A DNA stretch of 64,000 bases. Origin: Stanieria sp. NIES-3757 (GTDB lineage Bacteria; Cyanobacteriota; Cyanobacteriia; Cyanobacteriales; Xenococcaceae). Every line of letters starts with the position of its first letter. Within the stretch, counting starts at the first letter, position 1. Below are positions 8,044 to 17,266 of this stretch, in pieces. Below the pieces are notes generated by a model. It saw only the letters and a program-made list of their open reading frames with translations. It had not been told where the DNA came from and ran no database searches. The DNA is taken from positions 1,984,001 through 2,048,000 of the forward strand of contig AP017375.1 of the NCBI GenBank assembly GCA_002355455.1. The letters are read 5' to 3'. The position numbers were made by a program, and so were the translations under genes.

Positions 8044-9210
8044 TCAACGAGATGAACCATTTATTAGTAATCCTGCTGCTAGAAAACCTAAAATGTTAGG
8101 CAACCAAGCTGCTAAAAAAGGAGATAAGACTCCCCAAACACCCATTGAACTAATAATAAAAGAAAGTAAATAATAAGCAAAAATTAAACCAACACAAATA
8201 CCAAAACTCGTTGCTTTACTAGTAGTTTGAGGTCTAGTACCGATCGCAGCACCAATTAAAGCAAAAACCAAACAAACAAACGGAAAAGCAATTTTTTCTT
8301 GAATTCTAACTTCTAATTTACGAACCTTTTTATCATCGCCTCTTAATTTAACGAGTTTTAAATATTCTTGGGCTTGCAAAATATTCATTTGTCCGTAATC
8401 TCTACCTTCTTTCGTAATATCTAAAGGAGTACGAGGTAAAGCTAATTGTTGATGTTGAAAACGAACAATATTTCGATAGGAACCATCTTTGGCAATCAAA
8501 TAAATTGTGCCATTAAAAAAATCCCAGGTATTTTCAGAAATGTTCCAAGTAGCAGATTGAGCCGTAACAATTTGATTAACTCCTACTTGTGTGCGATCGA
8601 CAATACTTAAACCTTTCATTTGTTGTCCATCAAACTCTTCGGCATAAAACAAACGAGTTAATACAGTTTCTTTAGTGCCGTCTGCAAGTTCTACTTTTTT
8701 ATATTCTGGATAAATAATATTTCTTTCTTTAAAAGAAGGTTCAATTTTATCTAATGCTTTTTCTAAAGTTAATTCAGCTTGATAATTGGCAGCAGGAGAA
8801 ACAAAATTATGAACAACAAAAGTAATTAAAACAACGAAGAAACTAAAAATTACAACAGGGACAAGTAAGCGATAAATATTAACGCCAATACTACGTAAAG
8901 CAATCAATTCACTATCACTAGAAAGTCGACTATAAGCCATCAAAGCTGCCAATAACATCGACATCGGAAAAGCTAAGACTACAAATTCAGGAAGTTTGAG
9001 CAATAAAACTTGAATAGCAATACTTAAAAGTAATCCCGATTCTGTAACCTTTCGTACCAAATCGAATAAAGTACCGATCGATAATGCTAAAGATGTAAAC
9101 ATCCCCATTCCAAACAGAAAGGGTAAGAATAATTCCTTAGCAATATATAAATCCATCACAGATAAACCGAGATGAGACTTAGCTAAAAATTTGAATTTAC
9201 CGATGTTCAT
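8044..9210 (-). CDS. LptF/LptG-family permease (YjgP/YjgQ)
   Basis: A 388-residue inner-membrane protein of the LptF/LptG family. It has an N-terminal amphipathic start (MDLYIAKELFLPFLFGMGMF), three predicted TM segments within residues ~25-125, a large periplasmic jellyroll-like domain (~130-290) and three C-terminal TM segments from ~305. In the LptB2FG complex such proteins extract lipopolysaccharide from the inner membrane and pass it to LptA. Cyanobacteria usually carry one YjgP/YjgQ gene here instead of the F/G pair. It sits directly downstream of lptB and lptA on the same strand, supporting one export operon. Confidence 0.9.
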   Translation of the reverse strand: MNIGKFKFLAKSHLGLSVMDLYIAKELFLPFLFGMGMFTSLALSIGTLFDLVRKVTESGLLLSIAIQVLLLKLPEFVVLAFPMSMLLAALMAYSRLSSDSELIALRSIGVNIYRLLVPVVIFSFFVVLITFVVHNFVSPAANYQAELTLEKALDKIEPSFKERNIIYPEYKKVELADGTKETVLTRLFYAEEFDGQQMKGLSIVDRTQVGVNQIVTAQSATWNISENTWDFFNGTIYLIAKDGSYRNIVRFQHQQLALPRTPLDITKEGRDYGQMNILQAQEYLKLVKLRGDDKKVRKLEVRIQEKIAFPFVCLVFALIGAAIGTRPQTTSKATSFGICVGLIFAYYLLSFIISSMGVWGVLSPFLAAWLPNILGFLAAGLLINGSSR

Positions 9211-9251
9211 AAAGCTTAAAAATTACAGCTAGCGCGAAAGATTGATGATTG

Positions 9252-9980
9252 CTAAATCTGAAAATTGTCGCCTAGATAATATTGTCTCACTAAGGAATTA
9301 GCGTAAAGTTCTTCTGCTGTACCAGAAGCTAAAATTTGACCATCTCGCATAATATAAGCACGATTAGTAATAGCTAAAGTTTCTCTTACATTGTGATCCG
9401 TGATTAAAATTCCCATCTGGCGATCGCTTAAACTAGCAATAATACTTTGAATTTCAGCAACGGCAATGGGATCTACTCCTGCAAAAGGTTCATCAAGCAA
9501 TAAAAATTTTGGACCATTCATTCCTGCTGCTAAAGCTCTTGCTAATTCGGTTCGTCTTCTTTCTCCACCAGATACTTGAGAACCCATAACTCGGTCGACT
9601 TGTTCGAGACGGAATTCCTGAAGTAATTGTTGCAAACGAATTGGTTGAGCAGGACGAGGGACACCAGTTTGTTCTAAAACTAATTGAATATTATCTTTAA
9701 CGCTCAGATTACGAAAAATACTCGCTTGTTGAGTTAAATAGCCAATTCCTAAGCGCGCTCTTTGATGAAGCGGTAAAGCAGTAATTTCTTGATCCTCTAA
9801 CCAAACTTTACCTTCATTGGGTTTAATTAAACCTGTAGCAATATAAAAAGTTGTAGTTTTTCCTGCTCCATTGGGTCCGAGTAAACCTACAATTTCTCCT
9901 GGTAAAACTCTAAGATTAACTCGGTTAACTACCACTCTTTTGCCATAGTTTTTGTGAATGTTTTCAAGGATCAGAGTCAT
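9252..9980 (-). CDS. lptB: LPS export ABC transporter ATPase LptB
   Basis: A 242-residue ABC ATPase of the LptB group. It shows Walker A GPNGAGKTT (~34-42), the Q-loop segment IGYLTQQASIFR typical of LptB, signature VSGGERRRTELARAL, Walker B FLLLDEPFAGVDP and switch His in ITDHNVRE. It powers lipopolysaccharide extraction by the YjgP/YjgQ permease encoded 41 bases downstream. The upstream lptA-like gene is separated by 30 bases, so lptA-lptB-lptF/G reads as one transcript. Length and motifs are complete. Confidence 0.95.
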   Translation of the reverse strand: MTLILENIHKNYGKRVVVNRVNLRVLPGEIVGLLGPNGAGKTTTFYIATGLIKPNEGKVWLEDQEITALPLHQRARLGIGYLTQQASIFRNLSVKDNIQLVLEQTGVPRPAQPIRLQQLLQEFRLEQVDRVMGSQVSGGERRRTELARALAAGMNGPKFLLLDEPFAGVDPIAVAEIQSIIASLSDRQMGILITDHNVRETLAITNRAYIMRDGQILASGTAEELYANSLVRQYYLGDNFQI

Positions 9981-10010
9981 ACTAATTAATTCATAATCGA
10001 AAATTATTGA

Positions 10011-10502
10011 TTAGTTACTATTTTCAGTGGCAGAATTTGGCTCGGAAACTAAATAAGTAGATTCTACTTGTTGATTATTTTTTGGAGCAGCAATAAACTT
10101 GCCTTCATCAATCAAATAAGTCATAGTTTCAGCTCGCATACTATTCCCCTGCTGAATTACATAAACATTACCACTCAAAACTAAACGACGCTCTCGACTA
10201 TAATATTGAGCTTGGGTTGAAGTTGCTTGAATTTGTCTAGCTGGGTAGTTAATTTGAACATTCCCTCTAGCTGTAAATATTCCTGTTTCCGAATTAGCCT
10301 CTTGCACATCAGAACGAATGGTAATACCTCCGCCTTGAGTTGGAGTTTGAGCTTGCAAATTTCTGGTAGGAGTAGCAACAATGATCGTACTCGCGAGTGC
10401 GAATGCGCTAGCGTAGCTAACTGCGACCAAAGCAAGTGAACCCCTCGCAATTAATAAAAATTGCGATAATCTTGAACGTAAAAATAGCAACGACATACTC
10501 AT
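10011..10502 (-). CDS. lptA: LptA/OstA-like periplasmic LPS transport protein
   Basis: A 163-residue exported protein with an OstA/LptA beta-jellyroll core: IRSDVQEANSETGIFTARGNVQI, ARQIQATSTQAQYYSRERRL, LSGNVYVIQQGNSMRAETM, each a strand pair of the periplasmic LPS bridge. The N-terminal ~50 residues are a long signal region. Its DNA (about 10380-10420) contains GC-rich palindromic words, including ACTCGCGAGT and GCTAGCGTAGC, unlike the rest of the gene; they code for alanine-rich VSYASAFALAS. The ATG at 10502 gives MSMSLLFL; later starts are possible. First gene of an lptA-lptB-lptF/G operon. Confidence 0.85.
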   Translation of the reverse strand: MSMSLLFLRSRLSQFLLIARGSLALVAVSYASAFALASTIIVATPTRNLQAQTPTQGGGITIRSDVQEANSETGIFTARGNVQINYPARQIQATSTQAQYYSRERRLVLSGNVYVIQQGNSMRAETMTYLIDEGKFIAAPKNNQQVESTYLVSEPNSATENSN

Positions 10503-10626
10503 AATTTATAAAAAAAATAATCTATATTTGCTTGTTACTTTTTTAGTAGTAATTCAAGCGTTTAGACGCACATATTTTATGGTATGTTTCCCATCTAGTG
10601 TAGAGCAACAGGGAAAATCATTAATT

Positions 10627-11022
10627 TTAACTAGGATTAATTGTAATAATCATCGGTAGTTTGTAATTAGAATTAGTTTGATTTAGCTGTTGGGTAAATT
10701 CCTGGATTTGTTCTGGTTCAATTTGTTGTAGTTGTTGGAGAAGTTGACTGCTTTCCTCAATCAGACTAGTTACATCAATCTCTTCATAAATAGGTTGATA
10801 ATTACTTAATCTTTTAACTCCTTCTCCTAGGAGAATAACTGCACCACGCCAATTCTGATTACCCAAATGGTAGCAAGCAACAGCAATCTGTAAAATACCT
10901 TGATAAAAATTTTTGTCAGGCTCAACAGCTTCCAGCCAAAGAGCCTCTAACGTATCATGACAAGCATAAAACTGTTGTTGATTAAATTGTTCTATTGCTT
11001 GCCAAAATTCTTGCCATACCAT
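10627..11022 (-). CDS. DUF309-family protein
   Basis: A 131-residue helical protein with the DUF309 signature: FWQAIEQFNQQQFYACHDTLEALWLEA, with the conserved HDTLE acidic/histidine segment, then FYQGILQIAVACYHLGNQNWRGAVILLGEGVKRL. The family is widespread in cyanobacteria and plastids; its biochemical role is not known to me. It starts 6 bases after the ftrC stop on the same strand, so the two are almost certainly cotranscribed. Confidence 0.88.
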   Translation of the reverse strand: MVWQEFWQAIEQFNQQQFYACHDTLEALWLEAVEPDKNFYQGILQIAVACYHLGNQNWRGAVILLGEGVKRLSNYQPIYEEIDVTSLIEESSQLLQQLQQIEPEQIQEFTQQLNQTNSNYKLPMIITINPS

Positions 11023-11028
11023 AATTTT

Positions 11029-11385
11029 TTAAGCATTCATGCTGTCGCGAACTTCTTTAATTAGTTCAAGATCGATAGCTTGTTGATCTCCAGCAAATTC
11101 ATTATCATCGGTAATAAACAACATACAATGACATTCTTTGCGTTCGCGCATTGGTACACAGGGACAATTCCAAAAAGTATTTTTTACTTCAGCCTTTTTA
11201 TCTTCATAATGACGACAAGGACACAATGGTGCGCCTAATTCTTCTTTGTGTCTGGCTAAACCTTCAATGACTACCGCAGTTACAGAAAGATCGGAACAAA
11301 AATAAGTATCAGTCCGTTTAGCATACTGCTCGGCAAAATTCTTCATTGATTCGAGGGTTTTATCCTGATCTGTAGCTGTACTCAT
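11029..11385 (-). CDS. ftrC: Ferredoxin-thioredoxin reductase catalytic chain
   Basis: A 118-residue catalytic subunit of ferredoxin:thioredoxin reductase, which passes photosynthetic electrons from ferredoxin to thioredoxin disulfides. All signature cysteines are at the family positions: Cys55 and Cys57 (CPC), Cys74 and Cys76 (CPC), Cys85 and Cys87 (CHC). In the family, 55, 74, 76 and 85 ligate the 4Fe-4S cluster and 57/87 form the active disulfide. The variable subunit gene (ftrV) is not in the window. A DUF309 gene follows 6 bases downstream. Confidence 0.96.
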   Translation of the reverse strand: MSTATDQDKTLESMKNFAEQYAKRTDTYFCSDLSVTAVVIEGLARHKEELGAPLCPCRHYEDKKAEVKNTFWNCPCVPMRERKECHCMLFITDDNEFAGDQQAIDLELIKEVRDSMNA

Positions 11386-11579
11386 AGTTATTTAATCTTG
11401 TTGTAGATAAACAAATTTTTGTGAGTTATCTTGTTTATTCTAAGACAAATTGGCTATCGGGAGAGGAACTAAGGCAAACTGCCTATTACCGCACTTTATA
11501 GTACATAAACAGAATTAATTATGCATTTTGGTTACAGATTGGAGATAAAATTTTTCTCTTGCTCCCTTGCTCTTTTTCT

Positions 11580-12242
11580 ATGCTCAAAAGTCTACTTAGT
11601 TTATTCCTTCAGTCTTCTTGTTGCTTATGCCAACGTCACTCAGCAATGAGTCTCTGTCAATTTTGTCAAAAACAAGTTCAAAACTTTCAATTATCAAATT
11701 CTAGTTCTAAGTGGTCAGGCAATTTGCCTTACTTTGCGTGGGGTAAATACGAAGGACAATTAAAACAAACCTTAAGCAAACTTAAATATGACCGTCAAGC
11801 TGAATTAGGTATTCTCTTGGGACAATGGTTAGGGCAAGCTTGGTTAGATTCTAGTATCGCTAAAAATACCTCAAAATTAATTGTTATACCAATTCCTTTG
11901 CATCCAGATAAACAAAAAATTAGAGGTTTTAACCAAGCCGAATTAATTGCCAAGGGATTTTGTCAACAAACAGGCGATCGCTTGTCAAGTAATGCCTTAA
12001 TTAGAATTAAAGATACTCCAGCGTTATTTGGTTTAACTCCATATCAAAGAAAACAAAACCTTCAAGATGCTTTTGCCCTAGGAAAAACTTGGCAACTACA
12101 ACCACCTCAACTTCCTGTATTATTTATAGATGATATTTATACCACGGGAACAACTGTTCAACAAGCAGCTACAGTTTTACGAAAACACAACATTAAAGTC
12201 TATGGAGTGGCGGTAATTGCTACTCCAAAATTCACTTCTTAG
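11580..12242 (+). CDS. comF: ComF-family phosphoribosyltransferase-like protein
   Basis: A 220-residue ComF/GntX-type protein. Its N-terminus has a zinc-ribbon-like set of cysteines (CCLCQRH then LCQFCQ, residues ~16-35) and the C-terminal half is a type I phosphoribosyltransferase fold with the PRPP-binding loop VLFIDDIYTTGTT (~184-196). ComF is linked to DNA uptake in naturally competent bacteria, and cyanobacterial competence also needs type IV pili (pilD and a pilT-type gene are elsewhere in the window). I chose the ATG at 11580 over a TTG at 11559, which would only add seven residues. Confidence 0.88.
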   Translation: MLKSLLSLFLQSSCCLCQRHSAMSLCQFCQKQVQNFQLSNSSSKWSGNLPYFAWGKYEGQLKQTLSKLKYDRQAELGILLGQWLGQAWLDSSIAKNTSKLIVIPIPLHPDKQKIRGFNQAELIAKGFCQQTGDRLSSNALIRIKDTPALFGLTPYQRKQNLQDAFALGKTWQLQPPQLPVLFIDDIYTTGTTVQQAATVLRKHNIKVYGVAVIATPKFTS

Positions 12243-12309
12243 TATGTAGAGAAAGACTTGAAAACGATAGGATTGAAATAAGAGCAAGGTTAGCTTAATA
12301 ATTATTCTT

Positions 12310-12981
12310 ATGACTAGTACTACTCAATCTATTTATACTGATAGCCAAATTGTTGCTTGGTTACGAGGTTTGTATACCATCGCTTGGTCCGATGGACATT
12401 ACGCTCCTGAAGAAGAAGAGTTAATTGCTCAGTTAACTAAAGAATTAGCCAATCTTAACAATGTTGAGCGGTTAGAGCCAATCAAACCTGAGGAATTAGC
12501 TACTGCTTTAGGCAAAGATCCCGAAACGGCTGAAAACTTTTTAAGAACGGCTGTTTTGGTAGCTGTGGCTGATGGAGTTTATTCTACTCCTGAATACGAA
12601 TTATTACAGCAGTTTAGCCGAGCTTTAGATTTAGAAATAGAAGCTCTTAAATCCTTAGAAAATACTCTTTATCGTCCAGAAGAAACTAATGCTGAAAGGA
12701 TTTCTAAACAAACTCAACCGCGTTTAGACGTTTTACATCCAGTCAAAGATTGGCTTGATGGAATGGAAGTTCAGGATCCCCGTTTAGCTCGATTTGTCTG
12801 TAAAGTAATTCCTCCTCAATGTCCTTTTGAGCGAGATATTAACTTATTTGGGCGTAAAATTGCTCATATTCCCCCCTTATGTAAACTTAATCCTCTTTAC
12901 GAGCAGTTAGTAAGCTTGCGTTTCCGTTCTTTATCCTATCTAGCTGACGATTGTGGTGAAGATATTTCCGAATACATTTAG
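12310..12981 (+). CDS. TerB-like + Mo-dependent nitrogenase C-terminal-domain protein
   Basis: A 223-residue two-domain protein. Residues ~10-125 form a TerB/DjlA-like helical domain with the acidic repeat motifs AWSDGHYAPEEEELI and AVADGVYSTPEYELL, a putative metal-binding arrangement. Residues ~140-222 match the Mo-dependent nitrogenase C-terminal domain: VKDWLDGMEVQDPRLARFVC, IPPQCPFERDI, IPPLCKLNPLYEQL, LRFRSLSYLADDCGED, with three conserved cysteines. That domain was named from nitrogenase-linked proteins but occurs widely in cyanobacteria, including ones that do not fix nitrogen, and no nif gene is here. Function unknown. obg follows 81 bases later across STRR-like sequence. Confidence 0.82.
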   Translation: MTSTTQSIYTDSQIVAWLRGLYTIAWSDGHYAPEEEELIAQLTKELANLNNVERLEPIKPEELATALGKDPETAENFLRTAVLVAVADGVYSTPEYELLQQFSRALDLEIEALKSLENTLYRPEETNAERISKQTQPRLDVLHPVKDWLDGMEVQDPRLARFVCKVIPPQCPFERDINLFGRKIAHIPPLCKLNPLYEQLVSLRFRSLSYLADDCGEDISEYI

Positions 12982-13062
12982 CAGTGACCAGTTATAAAGT
13001 AGCAGGTAGCAAGTTACCAATCAAAAATCAACTATTAACAATTAACTACCAACAATATTTCA

Positions 13063-14082
13063 ATGCAATTTATTGATTTAGCAGAAATAGAAGTAATCGC
13101 AGGAAAAGGTGGCGATGGAATTGTTGCCTTTAGAAGAGAAAAATATGTTCCTGCTGGAGGTCCTGCTGGTGGTAATGGTGGGAAAGGCGGGTCAATAATT
13201 TTATTAGCAGCAGAAAACTTACAAACTCTGCTTGATTTTCGCTATGCTCGTCAATTTAAAGCCGAGGATGGCAAAAGAGGTGGTCCCAACAACCGTACTG
13301 GAGCGCAGGGAAGCGATCGCATTATTGAAGTGCCTTGCGGTACGATGATTTATGATGCTGATACAGAAGAGTTATTGGGTGATTTAGTTAATGCTGGCGA
13401 TACTCTTTGTGTGGCAGAAGGAGGCAAGGGAGGTTTAGGAAATAAATATTTTCTTAGCAATAGAAATCGTGCTCCAGAACACGCTTTACCAGGATTACCA
13501 GGCGAAGAACGGCGTTTACGTTTGGAATTGAAATTAATTGCTGAAGTGGGGATTATTGGTTTACCTAATGCAGGTAAGTCTACCTTAATTTCTGCTTTAT
13601 CTTCTGCACGTCCTAAAATTGCTGACTATCCCTTTACTACTTTGATTCCTAACTTAGGAGTAGTCAAAAAGCCTACAGGAGACGGGACGGTTTTTGCTGA
13701 TATTCCTGGCTTAATTGCAGGTGCTTCTGAAGGTATTGGTTTGGGTCATGATTTTTTACGTCATATCGAAAGAACTCGTTTACTACTACACTTGATTGAT
13801 GCCACTGCCGAAGAGCCTATCAGTAACTATCAAACTATCCAAGCAGAATTAATTGCCTATGGTAGAGGATTAGCCCAACGACCTCAAATAATTGCTTTTA
13901 ATAAAATCGATGCTGTAGAACCAGAAATTTTAGCAAGCGCGATCGCAGAAATGAAAGAACTCACTTCAGACCCTATTTTTGCTATTTCTGCTGCAACTCG
14001 TTCAGGATTAGATAACTTGCTACAAACAGTTTGGTCTACTTTAGAAACAACCGAGTCTTCTCTGGAAATGTCACCGAATTGA
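13063..14082 (+). CDS. obg: Obg-family ribosome-associated GTPase
   Basis: A 339-residue Obg/CgtA GTPase involved in 50S ribosome assembly and stress control. The glycine-rich Obg fold is at residues 1-158 ([21 protein letters not shown] and GGNGGKGGS). The G domain follows from ~160 with G1 GLPNAGKST, the switch [14 protein letters not shown]3 [10 protein letters not shown]4 FNKID and G5 SAA. The C-terminal variable region is almost absent, as usual in cyanobacteria. Full length. A HIP1 octamer lies inside at about 13312-13319. Confidence 0.96.
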   Translation: MQFIDLAEIEVIAGKGGDGIVAFRREKYVPAGGPAGGNGGKGGSIILLAAENLQTLLDFRYARQFKAEDGKRGGPNNRTGAQGSDRIIEVPCGTMIYDADTEELLGDLVNAGDTLCVAEGGKGGLGNKYFLSNRNRAPEHALPGLPGEERRLRLELKLIAEVGIIGLPNAGKSTLISALSSARPKIADYPFTTLIPNLGVVKKPTGDGTVFADIPGLIAGASEGIGLGHDFLRHIERTRLLLHLIDATAEEPISNYQTIQAELIAYGRGLAQRPQIIAFNKIDAVEPEILASAIAEMKELTSDPIFAISAATRSGLDNLLQTVWSTLETTESSLEMSPN

Positions 14083-14364
14083 CATTAATTTTTTTTTAAG
14101 ATTTCTCTCCTAACTTAAATTAAAATTAAGCTTTTAATTATATTTTTAGCTTAAATTTTCTCGAACTTGGGTAAATTAATATACATCATTCAGAGAGCCT
14201 TTATTTAATTCTGATTAAATGCTTTTTACTACTCATTTTACTCGGCAAAATCTTCTCTTCCACTCAAGCAGTTTGACAGAGAGAAGATTATAATGGGTGT
14301 TTGTAATTTATTAGTCACAAATTAGCTAAAAGACTGGTAAACAATCAGGTAGAAGGAGAAATTT

Positions 14365-17136
14365 GTGGTAGTAAGTGGTTGTTCCTGGCAAAAACTTGGT
14401 TTCAAGCTAGCCCTTTTCCGAGTCATCAATGCCAAAAATCCGATCGCTCTTTTGTCTGTTCTCCTGTCAGGGAGTATAGTACTGACCCCAACCTTAGCAA
14501 CAGCAGAAGTTTTGGGAGTAGTAAAAAGCCAAGAAAACACCAGACAGTGGGCAGCAATTACCAACCGCTTACAACAAGTAGGGGTAAATTATTGTACAGT
14601 TGATACAGCTAATTGGCAAAGAGAATTAGATCTAGGTAATATCCGTGTTTTACTCTTACCCAATGTAGAAAATTTAACAGGTTCTCAAGCCATAGCTTTA
14701 GAACAGTGGATGAATCGAGGTGGTAAAGTAATTGTGACTGGGCCAACAGGAAACCTTTCACAACCACAAGTACGTTCCCAATTGCGATCGCTTTTTGGAG
14801 CTTACTGGGGATTTTCTCTCTCTTCACGTTCAACCCTAGAATTATCTACTAATACGCCTTCAGAATGGTATGATCGACCGCAACTTTCTCATACCTTTGT
14901 TGGTGGTGCAGTAATTCCCGCCAATGTTAACAGTCAAACCGCAGCCGTTTGGCTTGCTAATGGTACTCCTGCTGCTGCAGTCATTACGAACAATTCCACC
15001 TTCTTAGGTTGGCGTTGGGGAGTAGATACGGTTGCCCCTGCTGCGATGGATACTGCTTGGTTACAGGCATCACTGAATCGTTACGGCATCAGTACCTACG
15101 GACAATTTAATCCTGAAGGCAATCAAGCACCCAGTGCTTGTCGTCCTAATAGCCTAACCAATAACGAATCAAGACCTTTTCTACCTGGTTGGCAAATCCA
15201 GCCTCCTACTCTACAGCAATCAAACTTAAATCTTGTTCCTCAACCTTTAGCGATCGCACCTGAGCAAGCAGAAACAATGACCCAAGAATTAGAGGGTTTA
15301 ATTAATCGTTTTGCCAGTACGCTGCTCACTGCTGATGCTAACGCTAGTAATATTGGAGATTCTACTGAAAAAGTTATCGAACAAGTACTTAGTCAACAAA
15401 CCAAAGGAAATACTTATCAATCTCCTAATCAACAGTTTGTTTCTGCAAACAGTATTGCCTCAACATTTAGTCAACAAAGCAAAGAAAATACTTATCAATC
15501 TTCTAATCAGCAGGTCATTTCCTTAAATAGTAAAGCTCATCAAGCTCTCAAAGAAGCCAAATCAAACCTAAAAAAGTTTTATAGTCTACTAGAACAAAGA
15601 GACTATCTTCAAGCTAAACGAGAATGGCAAGATACACGGCGTAGTCTTTGGGATAACTATCCCACCGACCGACAAGTAGCACAATCAGAAATTCGAGCAA
15701 TCTGGCTTGACCGTGGCACAATTGTCAAAGCTAGATCTGAGTCAGATTTAGCAAAAATCTTTGACCGTTTGGCAACAGCAGGAATCAATACAGTTTTTTT
15801 TGAAACAATTAACGCGGGATATACAATCTATCCCAGTCGAGTTGCTCCTCAACAAAATCCTTTAGTCAGAGGATGGGATCCTCTCGAAGCAGCCGTCAAA
15901 CTTGCCCATGAACGTAATATGGAATTGCACGCTTGGGTATGGGCTTTTGCTGGTGGTAACCAACGACACAACATTATCCTTAATTTACCTCAAGATTATC
16001 TGGGACCAATACTATCTAGATATCCTGACTGGTCAAACCCAGATCGAGAAGGAAACAAATTTCACTACAATTCAGGCAAAGCTTTTCTCGATCCAGCTAA
16101 TCCTGGCGTTAGAAGATATCTTTCTCTATTGCTAGAAGAAATTGCTACTCGCTATCAAGTAGACGGAATTCAGCTTGATTACATTCGTTATCCTTTTCAA
16201 AGTCATACTGGTAGCAAAAGCTATGGTTATGGAATTGCTGCCAGACAACAATTTCAACAATTAACGGGCGTAGACCCCATTAAACTACAATTAAGCGATC
16301 CTCTTTGGTCACAATGGACTGGATTTCGGATCAAACAAATTGATAGTTTTGTAGAGACTGTTTCTCAAGATTTAAAACAAAAACGTCCTGATTTAATTCT
16401 ATCTACTGCCGTATTTCCGATGCCTCGGCAACAGCGTTTAGATCAAATACAACAGCATTGGGAAGAATGGATTAGACAAGGATGGATTGATTTGCTAGTC
16501 CCAATGACCTATGCTATGGATACCTCAGAGTTAGAAAAATTAGCGAGTCCACTTTGGGAGGCCTCTAGTAAAGGTTCTGCTCTACTTTTACCAGGAATTA
16601 GACTGCTTAATCTTCCTGATGTTGTAGCAGTCGATCAAATGCAACTATTAAGAGGTATGCCTACAGAAGGTTACGCTTTGTTTGCAGCCGAAAATTTTAA
16701 TTCTAATTTAGAACAGATTTTTAGTCGAACTCAGGGACGTTCAACCAATCAAGGAAAAGAACCTTTACCTCATCGTCAGCCTTTCCAAGCTACTTTATCT
16801 CGCTACCAAAATTTGCAAAAAGAATGGAATTTTGTTCTTAGTAACAATCAATTAGTTTTAGATGAAATCAGGTTAAAACAATGGGCAAAACAAGCAGATA
16901 ATTTAGCTTTAAATTTACAGAAATTAGCTGATGAACCTTCTCAAAAACATTTTCTCTCAGCCCAATTAGCCCTTAATTCTTTCCGTCGCGATTTTCCCAA
17001 GTGGATGGAAGCAGATCAAACTATTAGTACTTATCAAGTAGAAGTCTGGCAAAATCGTTTAGATACTCTGAACCGTCTTCTCAGCTATGGAGAAAGAAGA
17101 GTCTTAAATCAAACTCCAAAAATAACTATTAATTAA
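14365..17136 (+). CDS. Secreted family-10-like glycosyl hydrolase (GHL10/DUF187)
   Basis: A 923-residue exported protein. Residues ~25-48 are a signal region (NPIALLSVLLSGSIVLTPTLATA). Residues ~50-270 resemble a GATase-like/ThuA-type fold often preceding this domain. Residues ~441-780 form the glycosyl-hydrolase-like TIM barrel: EIRAIWLDRGTIV, MELHAWVWAFAGGNQRH, DGIQLDYIRYPF with candidate catalytic acids, and LVPMTYAMDTSELEKLA. A helical C-terminal region follows. Residues ~343-390 hold two imperfect ~26-residue repeats (QQTKGNTYQSPNQQ and QQSKENTYQSSNQQ). A polysaccharide or peptidoglycan substrate is possible but unproven. The start is GTG at 14365. Confidence 0.85.
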   Translation: MVVSGCSWQKLGFKLALFRVINAKNPIALLSVLLSGSIVLTPTLATAEVLGVVKSQENTRQWAAITNRLQQVGVNYCTVDTANWQRELDLGNIRVLLLPNVENLTGSQAIALEQWMNRGGKVIVTGPTGNLSQPQVRSQLRSLFGAYWGFSLSSRSTLELSTNTPSEWYDRPQLSHTFVGGAVIPANVNSQTAAVWLANGTPAAAVITNNSTFLGWRWGVDTVAPAAMDTAWLQASLNRYGISTYGQFNPEGNQAPSACRPNSLTNNESRPFLPGWQIQPPTLQQSNLNLVPQPLAIAPEQAETMTQELEGLINRFASTLLTADANASNIGDSTEKVIEQVLSQQTKGNTYQSPNQQFVSANSIASTFSQQSKENTYQSSNQQVISLNSKAHQALKEAKSNLKKFYSLLEQRDYLQAKREWQDTRRSLWDNYPTDRQVAQSEIRAIWLDRGTIVKARSESDLAKIFDRLATAGINTVFFETINAGYTIYPSRVAPQQNPLVRGWDPLEAAVKLAHERNMELHAWVWAFAGGNQRHNIILNLPQDYLGPILSRYPDWSNPDREGNKFHYNSGKAFLDPANPGVRRYLSLLLEEIATRYQVDGIQLDYIRYPFQSHTGSKSYGYGIAARQQFQQLTGVDPIKLQLSDPLWSQWTGFRIKQIDSFVETVSQDLKQKRPDLILSTAVFPMPRQQRLDQIQQHWEEWIRQGWIDLLVPMTYAMDTSELEKLASPLWEASSKGSALLLPGIRLLNLPDVVAVDQMQLLRGMPTEGYALFAAENFNSNLEQIFSRTQGRSTNQGKEPLPHRQPFQATLSRYQNLQKEWNFVLSNNQLVLDEIRLKQWAKQADNLALNLQKLADEPSQKHFLSAQLALNSFRRDFPKWMEADQTISTYQVEVWQNRLDTLNRLLSYGERRVLNQTPKITIN

Positions 17137-17266
17137 TTAAGTTACCTTACACCAATCATTGGCGATGGAAAACAGATCCACAGTTTTGTTCAGCAGAAAC
17201 CCGATAAGATATATAAAAAGTAGCAGCAATTATTTGTGAATTTCTTGTTGAGGGAACGCTTAGTTT

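Noticed and set aside
10181-10450. Overlapping minus-strand frame inside lptA
   Set aside because: It is a shadow of the lptA reading frame with no family features.
12310-12981. Nitrogen-fixation locus
   Set aside because: The Mo-nitrogenase C-terminal domain occurs outside nitrogenase clusters and no nif gene is present.
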